Positions 1-17,824 of a stretch of DNA of 64,000 bases are shown here, one piece after another. The stretch is from Dillenia suffruticosa. Taxonomy: Eukaryota; Streptophyta; Magnoliopsida; Dilleniales; Dilleniaceae. Where the stretch lies: the NCBI GenBank assembly GCA_033439265.1, contig JAVTVX010000013.1:64501-128500 (forward strand), in the 5' to 3' direction. A program made the position numbers and the translations under genes. The notes beneath the pieces were generated by a model, which was not told the origin of the DNA, made no database searches, and saw only the letters and a program-made list of their open reading frames with translations. Each line of letters starts with the position of its first letter. Position 1 is the stretch's first letter.

Positions 1-42
1 CCGCTCAACACCGGCATTTTCTATACCTCTAACCGGAGAAAC

Positions 43-1217
43 ACGAGACCTCCAAGTGGCCGCGGCGGATTTCGGGGAGGACGCGGCTGCGGAGGAGGAG
101 GAGGCAGGGATGGAGGTCGAGGTGGTAGGGCGGAGGTCGCTTTGTAGCACGCGGCGGTGGCGGATTCCGTGATGAAGGTCTCCCGCTGAAGTCGTCGGTA
201 AGTTGTATTTCATGATGGATTCTATCTCTCCGTTAGGAAGACCCACTATCTAGTGACATTGAAGATGAGGAAATATCGTTTGTAGTATATATCTATATTA
301 TATGGGGTTTAGGTTTCGTTATTTTGTCATCTCTCCTGTGTGATTATTGACTGGTAGCTTCTTCAATCATTATGATGGGGTGTTCTCAATCTACGGTTTT
401 CAGACGAAGTCACTTTAAAGGTTTTAGTTTCGGGGTTGAACGACTGATTTGATTTTCATGCAATTAATTGCATGATTATGGAATTTTCATCCATGAACCA
501 AATTAATAAATTAGACTGAAACACTTGGATTAATCGAAGGGATGAATTGGTGCTGTTCAATTTGTTGCTGCACGCAAGATACTGCAGTTGTGAAGTCTAC
601 TGTTGTATTTCTCATGACTTCGTCATCATTGTCATCTCTTTGATACAAGATTTCTACAATTTGTTGATTCTATAAAAAATCGTATGTGGCAGAATAATGT
701 TGGGTTGTAATTTCACACAGATAGCCTAACATAAGACCTAAGGATACTTTAGGCTAGCCACATATTATTTATTCTATTGTGTAAGGGTTTGTTTTTTGCC
801 CTGAGGCAAGGGGAGGAAGGTTAAGCACCACAACACTTGGTTCTACATAACGAGTTTGACTTTGCAAAGTAACACATTGTTTGAAAAGAATTCTCTCAGA
901 GGTCTCATGTTATTTATTAAGCTTCATTCTGGAATGTCTTTCTCATGCATATGTGTGTGTGCGTATCTTATCTGAGGGGTTTGTTGGTTTTTATAGATAT
1001 GTATTCATAGAGGTGTCGACATTTGTACATGCGTGTGAGGGAGATGCAGTGATGAAGCTCACCAGCGAGAAGATACCCCACTTCAATGCTCCCATCCATC
1101 ACCACAACAAGACCCAGATTGGCAAGGTTGATGAGATTTTTGGCTCCATCAACGAATCTGTACACTTGCCTCCCCCTCCTCATCCCCCCTTCCCCTTCCC
1201 CTTATTCCCTCTCACTT

Positions 1218-1248
<31 letters not shown>

Positions 1249-3229
1249 ATATATAAGGAATGTAATTTTTTCAATTTTCTATATTGCATGTTGCAGTATT
1301 TTTCTATTAAAATGATGGAGGGAATAATAGCAACATCATACTCAGCTAGTGATAAGTTCTACATTGACCCGGCGAAGCTCTTGCCCCTTGCTTGCTTTCT
1401 TTGTCAACCCAAGTATATGCTTCTTCCTTCTTTTTCTCTCTATTCAATTTAATTCTCTAGGTGTTTTTTTGGCCATCATTTATTTAATTGGGTTTTGGGA
1501 TTGGAGGTCCCCCCCCCCCACACAATTCTCTTGGCATAACCTTCTCCACACACTTTTCAAGGATTTCATTAAGTTATCCCATTGTATGCTTCGTTGGTCT
1601 TTCATGCGTTTGAACTTTTGTTTCTATCCAATCTCGACTCCACTCATGTAGAATTTCTACGATCATCAACCTAGTTGAATTTTACATGATTTTAAAGGCA
1701 TTGTTTCGTGTTATGAGATTTAGTAATATATGTTATTTCTATAGGCAGTTGAATATAATGAGTCTTGCAAGAATTCCTTATTTTGTATTTAGAAGCATTA
1801 ATGTGCTGCCAATGTCAAGGAGTTAGTTTGTTGTACCAGTGACAAGTTGTATTGATAGAGGTTCTTCGTCCCCTTTTTGAATGAGGGGCACATAACAAAG
1901 TTGTTCGATTTCCTCGATTTGTTGGAAAACAAAATGTGAAGCAACTATTTTTGTGACATCAGACTGGATTCTGATTTTCGCCCTATCCAAGAGGTGGAAT
2001 CCTTCCTCACTTATAAATTATCATCAATCTCCCACCATTTAGCTTATCTCTTCTAGCGGCAAATTACATAGTGTCCACACTTATAACGTCATTTAATTTG
2101 AAACTTTTTTCCTGGATGGATCACATTCAGGCTTACATTTGCCATGTTCCTTTATTAAGCAAAACCAAGTTTTAAGCATATATTTTTCGCCTTCAACAAT
2201 GGAAAAGGCAAACCAAACACTGGATACCTATTCAATAAAGAAGGCAAGCTAGAAAACAGGTATTTACTTAGCTTGTTCATATGCATCTCTACCTCTAAGA
2301 GTTGCAATTTTCAATACATGTCTATAAACAAATGAAGAAAATCTGGATGTCCTTTTAATGATACTCATGATATCGGTAATCTATTTGTCTTAAGTTTTAC
2401 CCCAAGGAGGGCTGACCGCAGAATTAATATAGACAATGCTTAATGAAATTAAGTTGTGACATTTCTCCAATTATGAAATGAATGAAATACTTGTTTTCAA
2501 ATTGCTTCACATCATTAATGTGTTGAACATAGGGTTCCTGTACTCTTATGGGAGCTTGAACCGTTAAACGGCCAACTTCATCGTTTTGTTTATTTATTTA
2601 TTTTTTGTGGGGATCTGGTTCTAAAACTTGTGAGTTCCCCATATTGTTAACTTCTTGACTAGATGTGCTACAGGATAGAAAAACAAGTCCTTGCTTTCCC
2701 ACTGGAGTAATAAAGAAACCTTGGAGTGATAATTGCTGCTGCTTTATATATGTACGTGTGTGTGTGTGTGTGTACGTGAGAGAGAGAGAGAGAGAGACAA
2801 ATATCTTGCCAAACATCAAATAATAGACCAGTTAGGTGTATATTGGACAATGTTTGAATATCTAGGATATGTAAAATTGCTTACTAGTTAACTTAGCAAG
2901 TTTTCGGTTTATCAAATTAAAGTAGATGAGCTAAATTGGTAAGAAAAATTATTTGAAGCTGTGCTTACATTCTCTGGACTCGCTTTTACAATTTCTTTGT
3001 GTAAAATTGTCCTACTTATTTCACGTTTTTATAGATAGTGTCAACAAATTCCCTTTGATTGCAGGGGGCAATCTCAAGCTGCTGCTAGAGGAGGTTGGAG
3101 TGGAGGAAGAGGTGGCCGTAGGGGTGGTGGTCATGGGGTTTTCCGTGGTAGAGGTGCTCCAAGGGGTGTAGAGGTGGTCATCCAAGAGGTGGTTGTGGTG
3201 ATGGCTTCAGGGGAAGAGGAAGGTCATAG
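43..3229 (+). pseudogene. GAR1: Decayed GAR1-like H/ACA snoRNP gene
   Basis: GAR1 is a core nucleolar protein of H/ACA ribonucleoproteins, which pseudouridylate rRNA. Four exons can be read: about 43-197 (Gly/Arg-rich N-terminus), 1011-1159 and 1297-1412 (the Gar1 core, with [39 protein letters not shown]) and 3065-3229 (C-terminal RGG tail ending RGRGRS and a stop). All three introns have GT-AG borders and phases that join the core correctly, so this is a gene copy and not a retrocopy. It looks dead as written. The expected ATG at 43-45 is ACG. Three single-base losses at G or C runs shift the frame: near 128-133 and near 180-182 in exon 1, and near 3168 in the tail. Core changes such as HHH for the usual YLQ and LACFLCQPK for LARFLPQPK also point to relaxed selection. 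Assembly errors could explain the indels but not the substitutions. Family call is sure; loss of function is likely. Confidence 0.85.
1218..1244. repeat. (CT)n tract in GAR1 intron 2
   Basis: A pure CT run lies in the middle of the 137-bp intron between GAR1 exons 2 and 3. It makes up part of the pyrimidine-rich stretch upstream of the acceptor. Confidence 0.9.
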
Positions 3230-5069
3230 ACCATTGAGTAGAATATTGCATGTTGGACTCGATTGCAACTTAATGAAACATATTTCGGATTCTAATTTTG
3301 GTTTCTATATTTTAATTTAGCACGATTTATTTTTTTGGGTATAATTTATTCTCTTCCTTGGGCTGCAACCTTTTTTCTTTGGGGGGGGGGGGGTTAGGAG
3401 ATAAGACTCAGGTTGCAACTACCTAAGTCGTTTTCAGGTTTAGCTTCAGTTGGGGAAGAGGTTCCGCTTCAGTTGTGGAAGCTACTGTTTAAGCCATTCT
3501 CAACTAGAGTTGTTCTGCTTTGGGTAGGAGGATTGCGGGATAATTGTGGTGGCAGATGTGGGGCGTAGGGATTTGCATTGTGGTCTAGTAACTTGTGCTT
3601 CGGTATTGTGGCAAAGTGCTTTAGGGTCTTTTTAACAGGTAATTCGTTTTTGTTTAGTGAGATTGATCGAGTCTGTTGGATTTAGGGGCGGGAGTGAGAG
3701 ATAAGCTTAGGCTGGCCTGATCGCTCACATCGAGTGGATGAGAGACTCAATTAGGCTGATAGGGAATAGAAACAATTCTACTAAGGGTAAGAGAAATTTC
3801 AATACAACTAATGAAAGCTTTCGAGTACGGTGAGAACCAGGTACCTGTCACGGTCTTTCAGCCTCAAGAGACCAATAAAAGCTTGTACCAACTGGTGTGG
3901 GGTTTCCATTTTTTTTTTCCTTTCATGCTGGTAGGGGCAGTCCACATTATAACTATAGAAAACTTTCAAAGTTCCAGAGACAACACGTCATCCACATCAT
4001 TTACTGTTTAGATGTTGACGAAGACTATTGCATTTAGTCTTACAGCGTGCCAAAAAATAGTGTTTGGGCGTCTGGTTAATATTAATTAGCTTCATTTAAA
4101 TAATCAAAGTTTCTGAAAAAGAATAAGAAAGCCATGAATTTAGAAAACAAAAGGTAGCAGCGATCCTCTTTCATTTACAGAAGAAAAATCAGCTGCTGCC
4201 AAGGAGCTTCGTCTCAAATGACATCTTTCCCCTCTCCATATAATATATTCGAGTTCAAGTCTCTATATATGCAGGAAAAAAAAAAAAAGAAACATCAGCT
4301 GTTTAACCACAAGAGGCCGATCAAATCATGATAATGGTGAGGTGGCCTGGCCCAAAGAAATCAAATTCGCAGAAGAGTATGCAGGAAATCAAATATCGAG
4401 ATTGCCCTCAAAAAGCTTTAATTAGACAAGCTAAACAGAAAAAAGGATGCATGTCAAAGTAATTAGTCCACCCATGAGACATTACCTAGTTTCACTAATC
4501 TCAAGAAAAAATGCAAATATTTTACCAAGTCACGAGGGACCTGCAAAGGAAGCCTTCATCTTCTGAATACCTGCAAAAGAAAAAACAAGGAAAAGAGCTT
4601 GAATAAACTATAAGCACACAACAGATGGTCGAGGTAATTGATTTGTAGGGGGTAAATGTGAGGTTTTCATTATAAGAAACAACTGTTTGCATCCGCAGCA
4701 GCCCCATTTGAAGTCATTCACAGGTCTGCAAGGAGATCTTCATATGCATCCTCACATTGCAAACCTTTAAAATGTACACCATGAGCTGAAAAATTGGTAC
4801 TTTCTATGAGTGCTTAAATAGGACCAATCTACTCCAACCAATTCTTTTATTATATGGCGAATCCCTTAAGCAAATAAAACAAAAGGGGGCGCCAAAACTC
4901 ACACAACTCAGTCTGCTTAAAAACAAGGGTACCGCATTACATTAAAGAAATTAAAGACCATGCCCCAGTCATGAGATTTTCATGCACGGGATGGTCCCAA
5001 AAAGATTAGACATATGAATATGAGAAGAGCCACGTCAAAATCTTTGTCTTATTTGAGCAGCCAGAGCCC
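3230..5069. other. Spacer between GAR1 copy and GDH1 3' end
   Basis: No coding region was recognised here. The stretch holds the presumed 3' untranslated parts of the convergent GAR1 (+) and GDH1 (-) copies, a G run near 3380-3393 and an A run near 4276-4288. Short open frames here show no family resemblance. Confidence 0.6.
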
Positions 5070-10121
<5,052 letters not shown>

Positions 10122-10126
10122 GAAAC
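10122..10126. repeat. Target site duplication, left copy (GAAAC)
   Basis: GAAAC directly precedes the left LTR. The same five bases follow the right LTR at 16215-16219. Five bases is the usual duplication size for Ty3/gypsy integrases. Confidence 0.85.
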
Positions 10127-10775
10127 TATTGGAGGTGGGTTTGGCTTCACAGATGAAGGGTCTACTAACTCGAATGGGATTGCTTGGTCATTTGGTTATC
10201 TCGATCAATGAGACCTGCAAAAAGACAGCCGGAGGGTGTTTGGCGGGGGAAACTCCGACGCTTAAATTAGAGAGCAGTTTTCAAAAGAAAGGAAATGGAC
10301 AGATAGCCCAAGAGAGCAAGGGGCTCTATGTACTTGTGTGCTTTGTGTAGGTCAGGAGGACTCATCTGGGTAGTAGGCATGTTGGAGCTTATATAGCTTT
10401 CAGGCGTAACAGCCATGTGCAAGCAGGGTGATAAAACCCCAGTTTCTTATGAGAGTATCCCGAGATCTTCGGGGAATCATGTCATAGTACTCTCAAAATT
10501 GTAGATCTTATCGGTTTTAGAAAGTCTAGATTGTCAATAAGATTCTTTTTCTCAGTGGCTATAGCCGTAGATTTCCTTCATATTTACATAGGATTTTCTC
10601 TGTCTTTTTAGGGAGAGCGAATATCACGGTGCTTCACCGAATGATTCGTACTGAGCATTGAGGGACTCTAGGAATCGACCAACTAAAGTATCGAGCAAGC
10701 AACCGTTGAGACTGTCAATAGGCTACGGGTGTGACTAACCTCTAGGCCCTATACAATTTGAGCCATATATCATCA
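10127..10775 (-). repeat. 3' LTR of the Tat-type element
   Basis: This 649-bp repeat matches 15558-16214. Shared stretches include GACCTGCAAAAAGAC-like text, GATAGCCCAAGAGAGC and GGCTCTATGTACTTGT. Its outer end reads TATTGGAG and its inner end ATCATCA. The sister copy keeps the canonical TG...CA ends. Confidence 0.88.
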
Positions 10776-12129
10776 TTTGTCCCCTACTCCTTATGTTACC
10801 TCAAAGGAGAGATGTAAGGAGTAAGTCAAGAGCTTGGTACATGGAAGGCCATGAGAACGTAAATGCATTCAACTCTCGAGGGAATAATCCCAGAGAAAAT
10901 GCTCCGTGGAAAGTTGGAGAGATTTAAGCTCCTCATTCATTGTGCACGTTTTTCATTGAACCGTTTCGTCTGCCCCAGAATGCAAAGATCACGTTTTTTC
11001 AACTGTAAATAGGGGCCGTATGACCCAGTATCACCTCAGAAAGGATTTGTGTGCTTTTGGTTCTACGAAGTTCTTTTGCTGAGAGTCTGTTCTTCTGAGG
11101 AATTTCTTGATGATAGGTTTTGAACCACAAAGATCCATAGTGTAGGAAGTTTCTACTGATGCAAGATTTTGTCACGGATGGGACTACTGATGCGAGGTTC
11201 CATCATGTCGCTCGGTGTTTGAACTCCATGGTGGAATCTGTTATGGGTCTTATCAGAGTTCTCAACCTTGAGGAGGATGAGACAATCCACAATGGAAGCT
11301 CTTGTCTCAAGGTCAGAATTGTCACCTGATGTAAGGTGCAATAGACAGCTAGGGTATTTTACTTGGTATTTCCTTCGGTCGGGAGATAAGAGGAGTCGGG
11401 AGGAGGTGAGAGGTTGGGCATGGCAGAGGGTTTGAAACCCGATGCATCCTCATAGTCTCTTTCATACCCTTCTAGACTCCTTTACAAAGTCCTTACCAGC
11501 TTCTACTGGAAGGGATGGTAGTTTTACCCTCCTCAATTCCACCGCTACGGGTAACTTGATGGGTTTCAGAGGCTTCTGTAATCTTCTTGTCTTGGGTTGT
11601 AGATTCCTTACGTATGTCTTTCGATGTAATCCGATCCGACTTAGGGACTTATAGATTCTCTTCACGTTGTATCTCGCTCTGTATTTTAACATGTGTTCAT
11701 CGTATTGAAATAAAAGAAAAACATTTGTTACTTACTTGCCATACTTTTTTTTGAATAATCATCTCGTCGTTGGTAGTATACTAATGTGAATGATAATCAC
11801 TGAAACGTTGAACAAATAATTTAACCGATAGGGCTTGACTGCTAGGATCTGTCCAATAGAAGGTTTCCTAACCGATTGGCTTTCTTCCAAATGACCATCT
11901 AGTTGTTTGTAGTCTGCTGGTGGGTGAGGTCCCCATGAGTGGTCAACATTCTGACGTGGGCGCCATTGCACTTTTGTTCACCGCATGGCCCATAGAGTGT
12001 GAGCTTTGCTTGAGTAAAGAGTCCTTAACCCTCTTGTGTGTTCAAGAGTTTAGTTGGATGAGGGGGGCTTGTATGTGCATTCGGGAGGAGTACCTCCATT
12101 CGGGCTATATCCGCTGGTCCTTAGAGACA

Positions 12130-12475
12130 AATCACTGGTGATAGATCTCATTCAAGAGGATTGGGCAGCATTGCCCTGTTTGGGGAGATAAATCCCTATC
12201 AGTAGGATAGGGAGAAGTTGACCCATTCGGGGGAGATAGATCCCATCGACAAGCTCTGTTCGAGAGAACTGGGCAACACTAAATCATTCGGGGAAATAGA
12301 TCCTAATGATAGACTCCGTTTGGGAGGACCGGGAGACACTGACCTGTTTAGAGAGATAGATCCCAACGATAAACTCCATTCGGAAGGACTAGGCGACAAT
12401 GACACATTCAGAGAGATAAATCCCAATGATATACTCCGTTCGGGAGGATTGGGTGGCGCTGACCCATTCGAGGTG
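12130..12475. repeat. 60-bp tandem array inside the LTR element
   Basis: Between integrase and the 3' LTR lies an array with a strict 60-bp period: the phrase around GGGAGATAGATCCC recurs near 12230, 12290, 12350 and 12410, with a less regular copy before them and a partial one after. Sixty is a multiple of three, so both strands show open frames with a 20-residue repeat. Tandem arrays in the untranslated regions are common in Tat elements. The open frames are most likely a by-product of the period. Confidence 0.85.
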
Positions 12476-15400
12476 TCGTCCAATAAGCCCGTAGAATGCT
12501 ATAGAGATCATCAACCCAACGGCTTTTGACCTCGTCTAGCGCGGCCTTTCAGCCCTTGTAGGATCATTCGATTGGCTATCTTTGCGAGACTATTGGCTTG
12601 CGGGTGGGCGACAAAAGTGAAGCGGTGTTGGATCTCCAACCTACTACATAAGTCTCGGAAACTTTTGTCGTCGAATTGCTTACGATTGTCCGTGATTAGG
12701 ACGTTAAGTACATCAAATCGGGTGATGATAGATGTTCACATGAGGTGTTGTATCTTATCTGGGGAGATTTGGGCCAATAGTTTGGTTTCCACTCATTTCG
12801 TGAAATAATTTACGGCCACAATTAAGAACTTTCGTTGTTCAGTTGCTGGGGGAGCGGTCCTAGAATATCCATTCCCCACTGGACGAATAGCCACGGACTG
12901 ACTATCGGGCAGAGCTCAACGGAGTGTCGGCGTGACACCGATGATAAGCGTTGACACCGGTCACATCTTTTGACATAATCGTTCACATCAACTTTCATGT
13001 CAGACAGTAGTACCCTTATCAAAGGGCTTTATTCGCCGGCGTCTAAGTAATTGTCACATATTCCCTCATGGATTTCTCTGAGAACGTAGTCTCCTTCTTT
13101 GAGCGTCAAGTACTTTAGATAAAAGGGTGTGTAGGATTTCTTGTAAATGTCGTCATTGATGATGGTGTAATGAGCAGTCTTGTACCTCTACCTATTGGCT
13201 TTGGCGGGTGAGCTCGGTAGTTGCTCATACTTCAGATAGGCTTCTATGGGGTCTTTTCACACTAGCGAACTGTTCACCGATAAGATTGGTTTAGGCTCCT
13301 CGATGTTTGGGTACGGAGGCTGCCTTAAAATCGTCCGGTCCTACTAAGATGAGCCCGCTTCTGCTTCCTAAGGAGTTAGATGACCCATCGATATGGAGGG
13401 TCCACACAGGCTGCAACCGTTCTTCTTGGTCATCGACAAGAGGCTGCTCGATGGACGCTGGGAAATGTGCACTCGAGAATAAAGTTTGCAAGGGGTTGGC
13501 CTTTGATGGGCGATCTCGGCTAATATTCAATATTGAACTCGCTTAGTTCGATACTCCACGTAATGAGTTTACCTGAGGTATCATTCTTCTATAAGATATA
13601 CTTCAATGACTGGTTGGTCAGGACCACAATAGTGTGGGCTTGAAAGTATAACCAAAAGCGCCTTGCGGTGACAGCATATACGAAAGCTGTCTTCTTGATG
13701 GGTTTGTAGTTTATTTTTGACTCGTGGAATATGCGGCTGACATAGTATACTAGCCTTTGTACGGTGGATTCCTGCCTCACAAGGACAAAGTAAAGCAAAG
13801 CGTTTGGTCAGAGATAGAGGTAGAGATAGAGTTTCTTACCTAGGACCAGTCGGGAGAAAAGTAGGGGCAACATGAGATGTTCCTTGAGCCTTTCGAATGC
13901 AGTCTAGCATTCAGGCGTCCAAGTGAACTTCTGAGACCTCTTTAGGGTATCGTAAAAGGGTTTATACTTTTCTCCCACCTTCAACATGAATCAGTTTAGG
14001 ATTGCAATCCTGTCCGTCATCTTTCACTGTTCTCGACGGTGTCATGTCTAAGATAACTTGAATCTTTTCTAGATTCGCCTCAATTCCTCAGTGGATAATA
14101 AAGAAGCCTAGTAACTTCCCTGATGTGATCCTGAAGGTGTACTTGGCAGAGTTCAATCTCATGTTGTACCGTTCTAGTATTTGGAATGTCTTTTCGAGAT
14201 CTGCAACGTGGTCCTTGGCATTAGGCTTTTGATGAGCATGTTGTCAACATAGGATTCCACATTCCTATCAAGTTGTTCATTGAAAACTTTATTAACCAAG
14301 TATTGAAAGGTTGGTCCAGCATTCTTGAGGGCGAATGGTATAACTTTATAACAATAGGTACCAAACTCCGTAGTGAAACTGGTTTTTTCTTCATCGTCGA
14401 GGGCCATGCATATCTGATTGTAACCTAAGTACGCGTCCATGAGACTCAGGAGTTGGTGACCAGACGAATTGTCAATCAATTTGTTGATGTTGGGAAGTGG
14501 ATAGCCATCTTTAGGGTACACCTTGTTAAGATCGGTGAAATCTACATACATTCTCAACTTTCTATTCGCTTTCTTCATTATGACCACGTTGGCCAACCAC
14601 TCGGAATATTTCACTTCTCGGATGAACCTTATTGTCAAAAGCTTTCAGACCTCTTCTTGTATCACACATTGGCGTTCTAGTGCGAAGACCCTTTTCTTTT
14701 GCATGACGGGCTTGTGACTGGCGTTCACAGTCGACTTGTGGACTATGACCAACGGGTAAATGTCGGTCATTTCCTTGGCGTACCATGTGAAGACTTTAGA
14801 ACAACATCGCAAACAATTCATGATTGTCTTCTGAAGAGATGTCAGTAAGTGGGCACCGACTTGGATGGTTTGACCGGGTGTGTCAGTGATGGAAACCTCA
14901 ATGACCCCTTCTCCAGGTTGAGGTTTTAATTGTTTTTCAGTGTCGTCTCGGAGTTTCATAGTATCTATTGCTAAGATTTCTCCTTCTCTTTCTACCATGG
15001 GGGCGATTAATAGATCAAGGTCACCGTGAAGTGTCGCGATCCCCAAGGGCGTTTTGAACTTGACCTTCATGTGTTTAGTGATCGACAGTGTTTCGAGACC
15101 GTTTAGCTTGGGACGACCCAGTATGGCATTGTAAGGGGGACAGAAGTTTTACCACGTAAAAAGTGGTCTGAGTAGCAGCGTGATAAGGAGGTGTTTCTAG
15201 TGATATGGCAAGCAAAATGATGTCTTATGGCTATATGCATTTGCTGGCGAGCCCTCTAATGGGCTGATAAGAGAATTGAAGTTGAAATGGAATGAAACCT
15301 ATCTGTTGGAAGGCGCCCCTGAAGAGAATGTCACATTTTACTACTTGATCCACAAAGGTTCTCTTGATGAGATAAGAGTCAATTCTTACTGTAATGATTA

Positions 15401-15557
15401 GCGGATCGCTTTTGTGGGCATTAACTCCTATCAAATCATTATCATCAAAATCAATTGTTGGTCTCAATCTTTTGACTGATGTCATGATGGAGAGAAAAGA
15501 TAGTAGTAAGGACTAATTGAGTTGAGAAATTAGTATTTCCCATGGATGGTGTCAATC

Positions 15558-16214
15558 TGTTGGAGTGGGTTTTGTTCCACAGATGATGGCTCTATTAACT
15601 TGAACGAGATTACTTGGTTATCTGGTTATCTTGATCGATGAAACCTGCAAAAAGACCACTGAAAGGTGCTCCGGCGGGGGAGGCTCGAACGTTCAACTTA
15701 GAGAGAAATTTTTGAAAGAATGGAAACAGACCGATAGCCCAAGAGAGCGAGAGGCTCTATGTACTTGTATGCTTTGCATAGGTTAAGAGGACTTACTTGG
15801 ACAATAGGCATATTGGAGCTTATATAGTTTTCAGGCATAAGAACCATGTTCAAGTGGGGTGATAAACCAGACATTTTCAGAAAACCATATTGTAAGACTC
15901 TCCAAGATTGCAGATCTTATCGATTTTGAAAAGTCCAAATTGTTACTAAGATTCTTTTCCTTAGTGGCTATAGCCGTAGATTTCCTTCCTATTTACATAG
16001 GATTTTCTCTATCTTTTTAGAGAGAGAGAATATCACGGCTCTTGACATAATAACTCGTACCAAGCACTAGGGGGGTCTAGGAATCGACCAACTGAAGTAC
16101 CAAGCAAGCGACCGTTGAGAGATGTGCTTGACGTGTACCGATGAGGGGTCTATTGATGGGTTGCGGGCGTGACTGACATCTGGGTCCCCATACAGTTTGG
16201 GCCATGTATCATCA
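15558..16214 (-). repeat. 5' LTR of the Tat-type element
   Basis: This 657-bp repeat begins TGTTGGAG and ends ATCATCA on the + strand, and is paired with 10127-10775. GAAAC follows at 16215-16219. Confidence 0.88.
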
Positions 16215-17790
16215 GAAACAAATTGATGAGGTCATTGGTAGTAGCCAAAGCGCTAAATATGAGCTTGTTATATAATGTAAAATTCTTCAAACGTAAGTGA
16301 CAGTAATAGAGAAACGATTATCCAAGAAGTTTGAGTTGTTCGGGACATCTCTTAAGGTTAAGACCATATGTAGGCGGATAATTGCAGAAAATTAAACAAA
16401 CTACTAATTATTTGATGTTTAAATTGACCTAATACTTATTACAAGATGTCTTAGAAAAATGCGTTTGTTACATGGCTAAATTGCAAAAATGGCAGTTGAG
16501 ACCAAATATAAGTTATCAGATGTTTTCTGTGAATTTTACGAAAAGAGATAAGACATTCACCTTAAGTTCAAAAGAAAAATGTAGAATGCTACGTACTAAG
16601 AACCAAGTGCTATGCACAAGTAAGTTAAAATGAGGGCACACCACAAGCTAGCATTATAATGGGTCAGTTATTAGCTCCCGAAAACTTCGACTGCCAGTTA
16701 GTGACACTGCACAAGTAACTACTTAGGCTCTTCAAGTTTGTGATTTCAAATTACAACCACCCACTCCCCCCAACCAAAAAAATAATAATAAAGAAATAAA
16801 TAAATAAATAAATAAATAACTTATTTTAAACCCAAAGTAGGGTCAAGCAAAAACCTCGAGTCCTACCCAATTTATACAGATTGGCTTATCAGGATATGCA
16901 TAAGTTATCTTGGGAACACAAGCAAAGTTATATATTTTCTGCTGGTATACCATAGTATCTCGGGTCCAAGGCAAGCGGATGGTCACGATCCTCCTTCTCC
17001 AACTTTATGGTCCAAGATTTAAATTTTTGTGTAATAAAAAAAATTAGTATCTCTAGCATTGCATTGACTAATAAAATTCACTTTGATGCCATTGATAACC
17101 CCCCCTCAAAAAAAATCAATATCAATCCAATAATTAAGAAGGTTATTAATCAAGGATCATAACTTAATTAATCACTTTTACCAATCCAGTTTCTAGCCTT
17201 CTCTGCACTCATCCTAAAGAAGTTTGGTGCTGGGCCAAGTTTTTATTAACACTATTGGCTCAAGTTTTTTTAAGGCTGAGTCTCTGGGTGGTCTTTATTA
17301 TAGAAGTAATGGACCAGGTCACTCGTGCCCAACCTAAACATAGCAATATGAATTAATAATAGCGTGATTGAACTACACATGTGCATGTTTATCTCTAAAG
17401 TAAACACCGAAAATGGAATAGGGTTTAGGGGATACCAGAAAAGAGGACTCGTTAAATCGTGTGACCGAGTGGTAGGCCAATAGCCGGATCTATGGGTAAC
17501 ATGATAAAGAAGGCCTTAAATAAAAGAACGACATTTTATAATCTCGTTATAAAGGTGGCACAACCCTAAAACGCATCTCGGAGGGTGCATCTGGTCTGCT
17601 TTCTACGAGGAAGAAACAGCTAGAGCCCACTGATAAGAAGTCATGGGATGGGAGCATCAGGGAAAAATAAAATAAACTGAAGCACCCCCGCCCAATCCTA
17701 AACACCGAAGTTTTGATAAGAAAGGAATAACATTAAAGAAACACCCAGTAGGTCAAGAAAGGTCAATGTCCCAAGAGCAAAAGAGAAGGG

Positions 17791-17824
17791 CACCCGCACC
17801 CGCACCCGCACCCGCACCCGCACC
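17791..17824 (-). repeat. (CACCCG)n array with G-quadruplex pattern
   Basis: Five full CACCCG units plus a partial one give five CCC tracts on + and therefore five GGG tracts spaced by TGC on -. This fits the G3-N(1-7) rule for intramolecular quadruplexes. It lies about 1.6 kb beyond the LTR element on the GDH1 upstream side. Confidence 0.75.

Larger units (their letters stand above)
10127..16214 (-). mobile_element. Old Ty3/gypsy LTR element, Tat lineage, broken
   Basis: This fossil LTR retrotransposon is about 6.1 kb, oriented on the minus strand, and flanked by a GAAAC target duplication. LTRs lie at 15558-16214 (5') and 10127-10775 (3'). Recognisable pol parts run in the order protease (about 15.5-14.6 kb), reverse transcriptase (14.6-14.2), RNase H (13.8-13.6), a second RNase H-like domain with HIDGSSNSLGSRSG (13.5-13.3) and integrase with its zinc-binding part (13.0-12.6). 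The extra RNase H between the first one and integrase is the mark of the Tat/Ogre lineage. No gag-like region was recognised and the element is short for its lineage. The pol frame is broken in many places, on the order of ten. By eye the LTRs differ at nearly one site in five, mostly transitions, which suggests an insertion of roughly 8-20 million years or more, depending on rate. It cannot be active. Confidence 0.9.

Noticed and set aside
12199-12529. Open frames of about 100 codons on both strands
   Set aside because: They arise from the 60-bp tandem array inside the LTR element.
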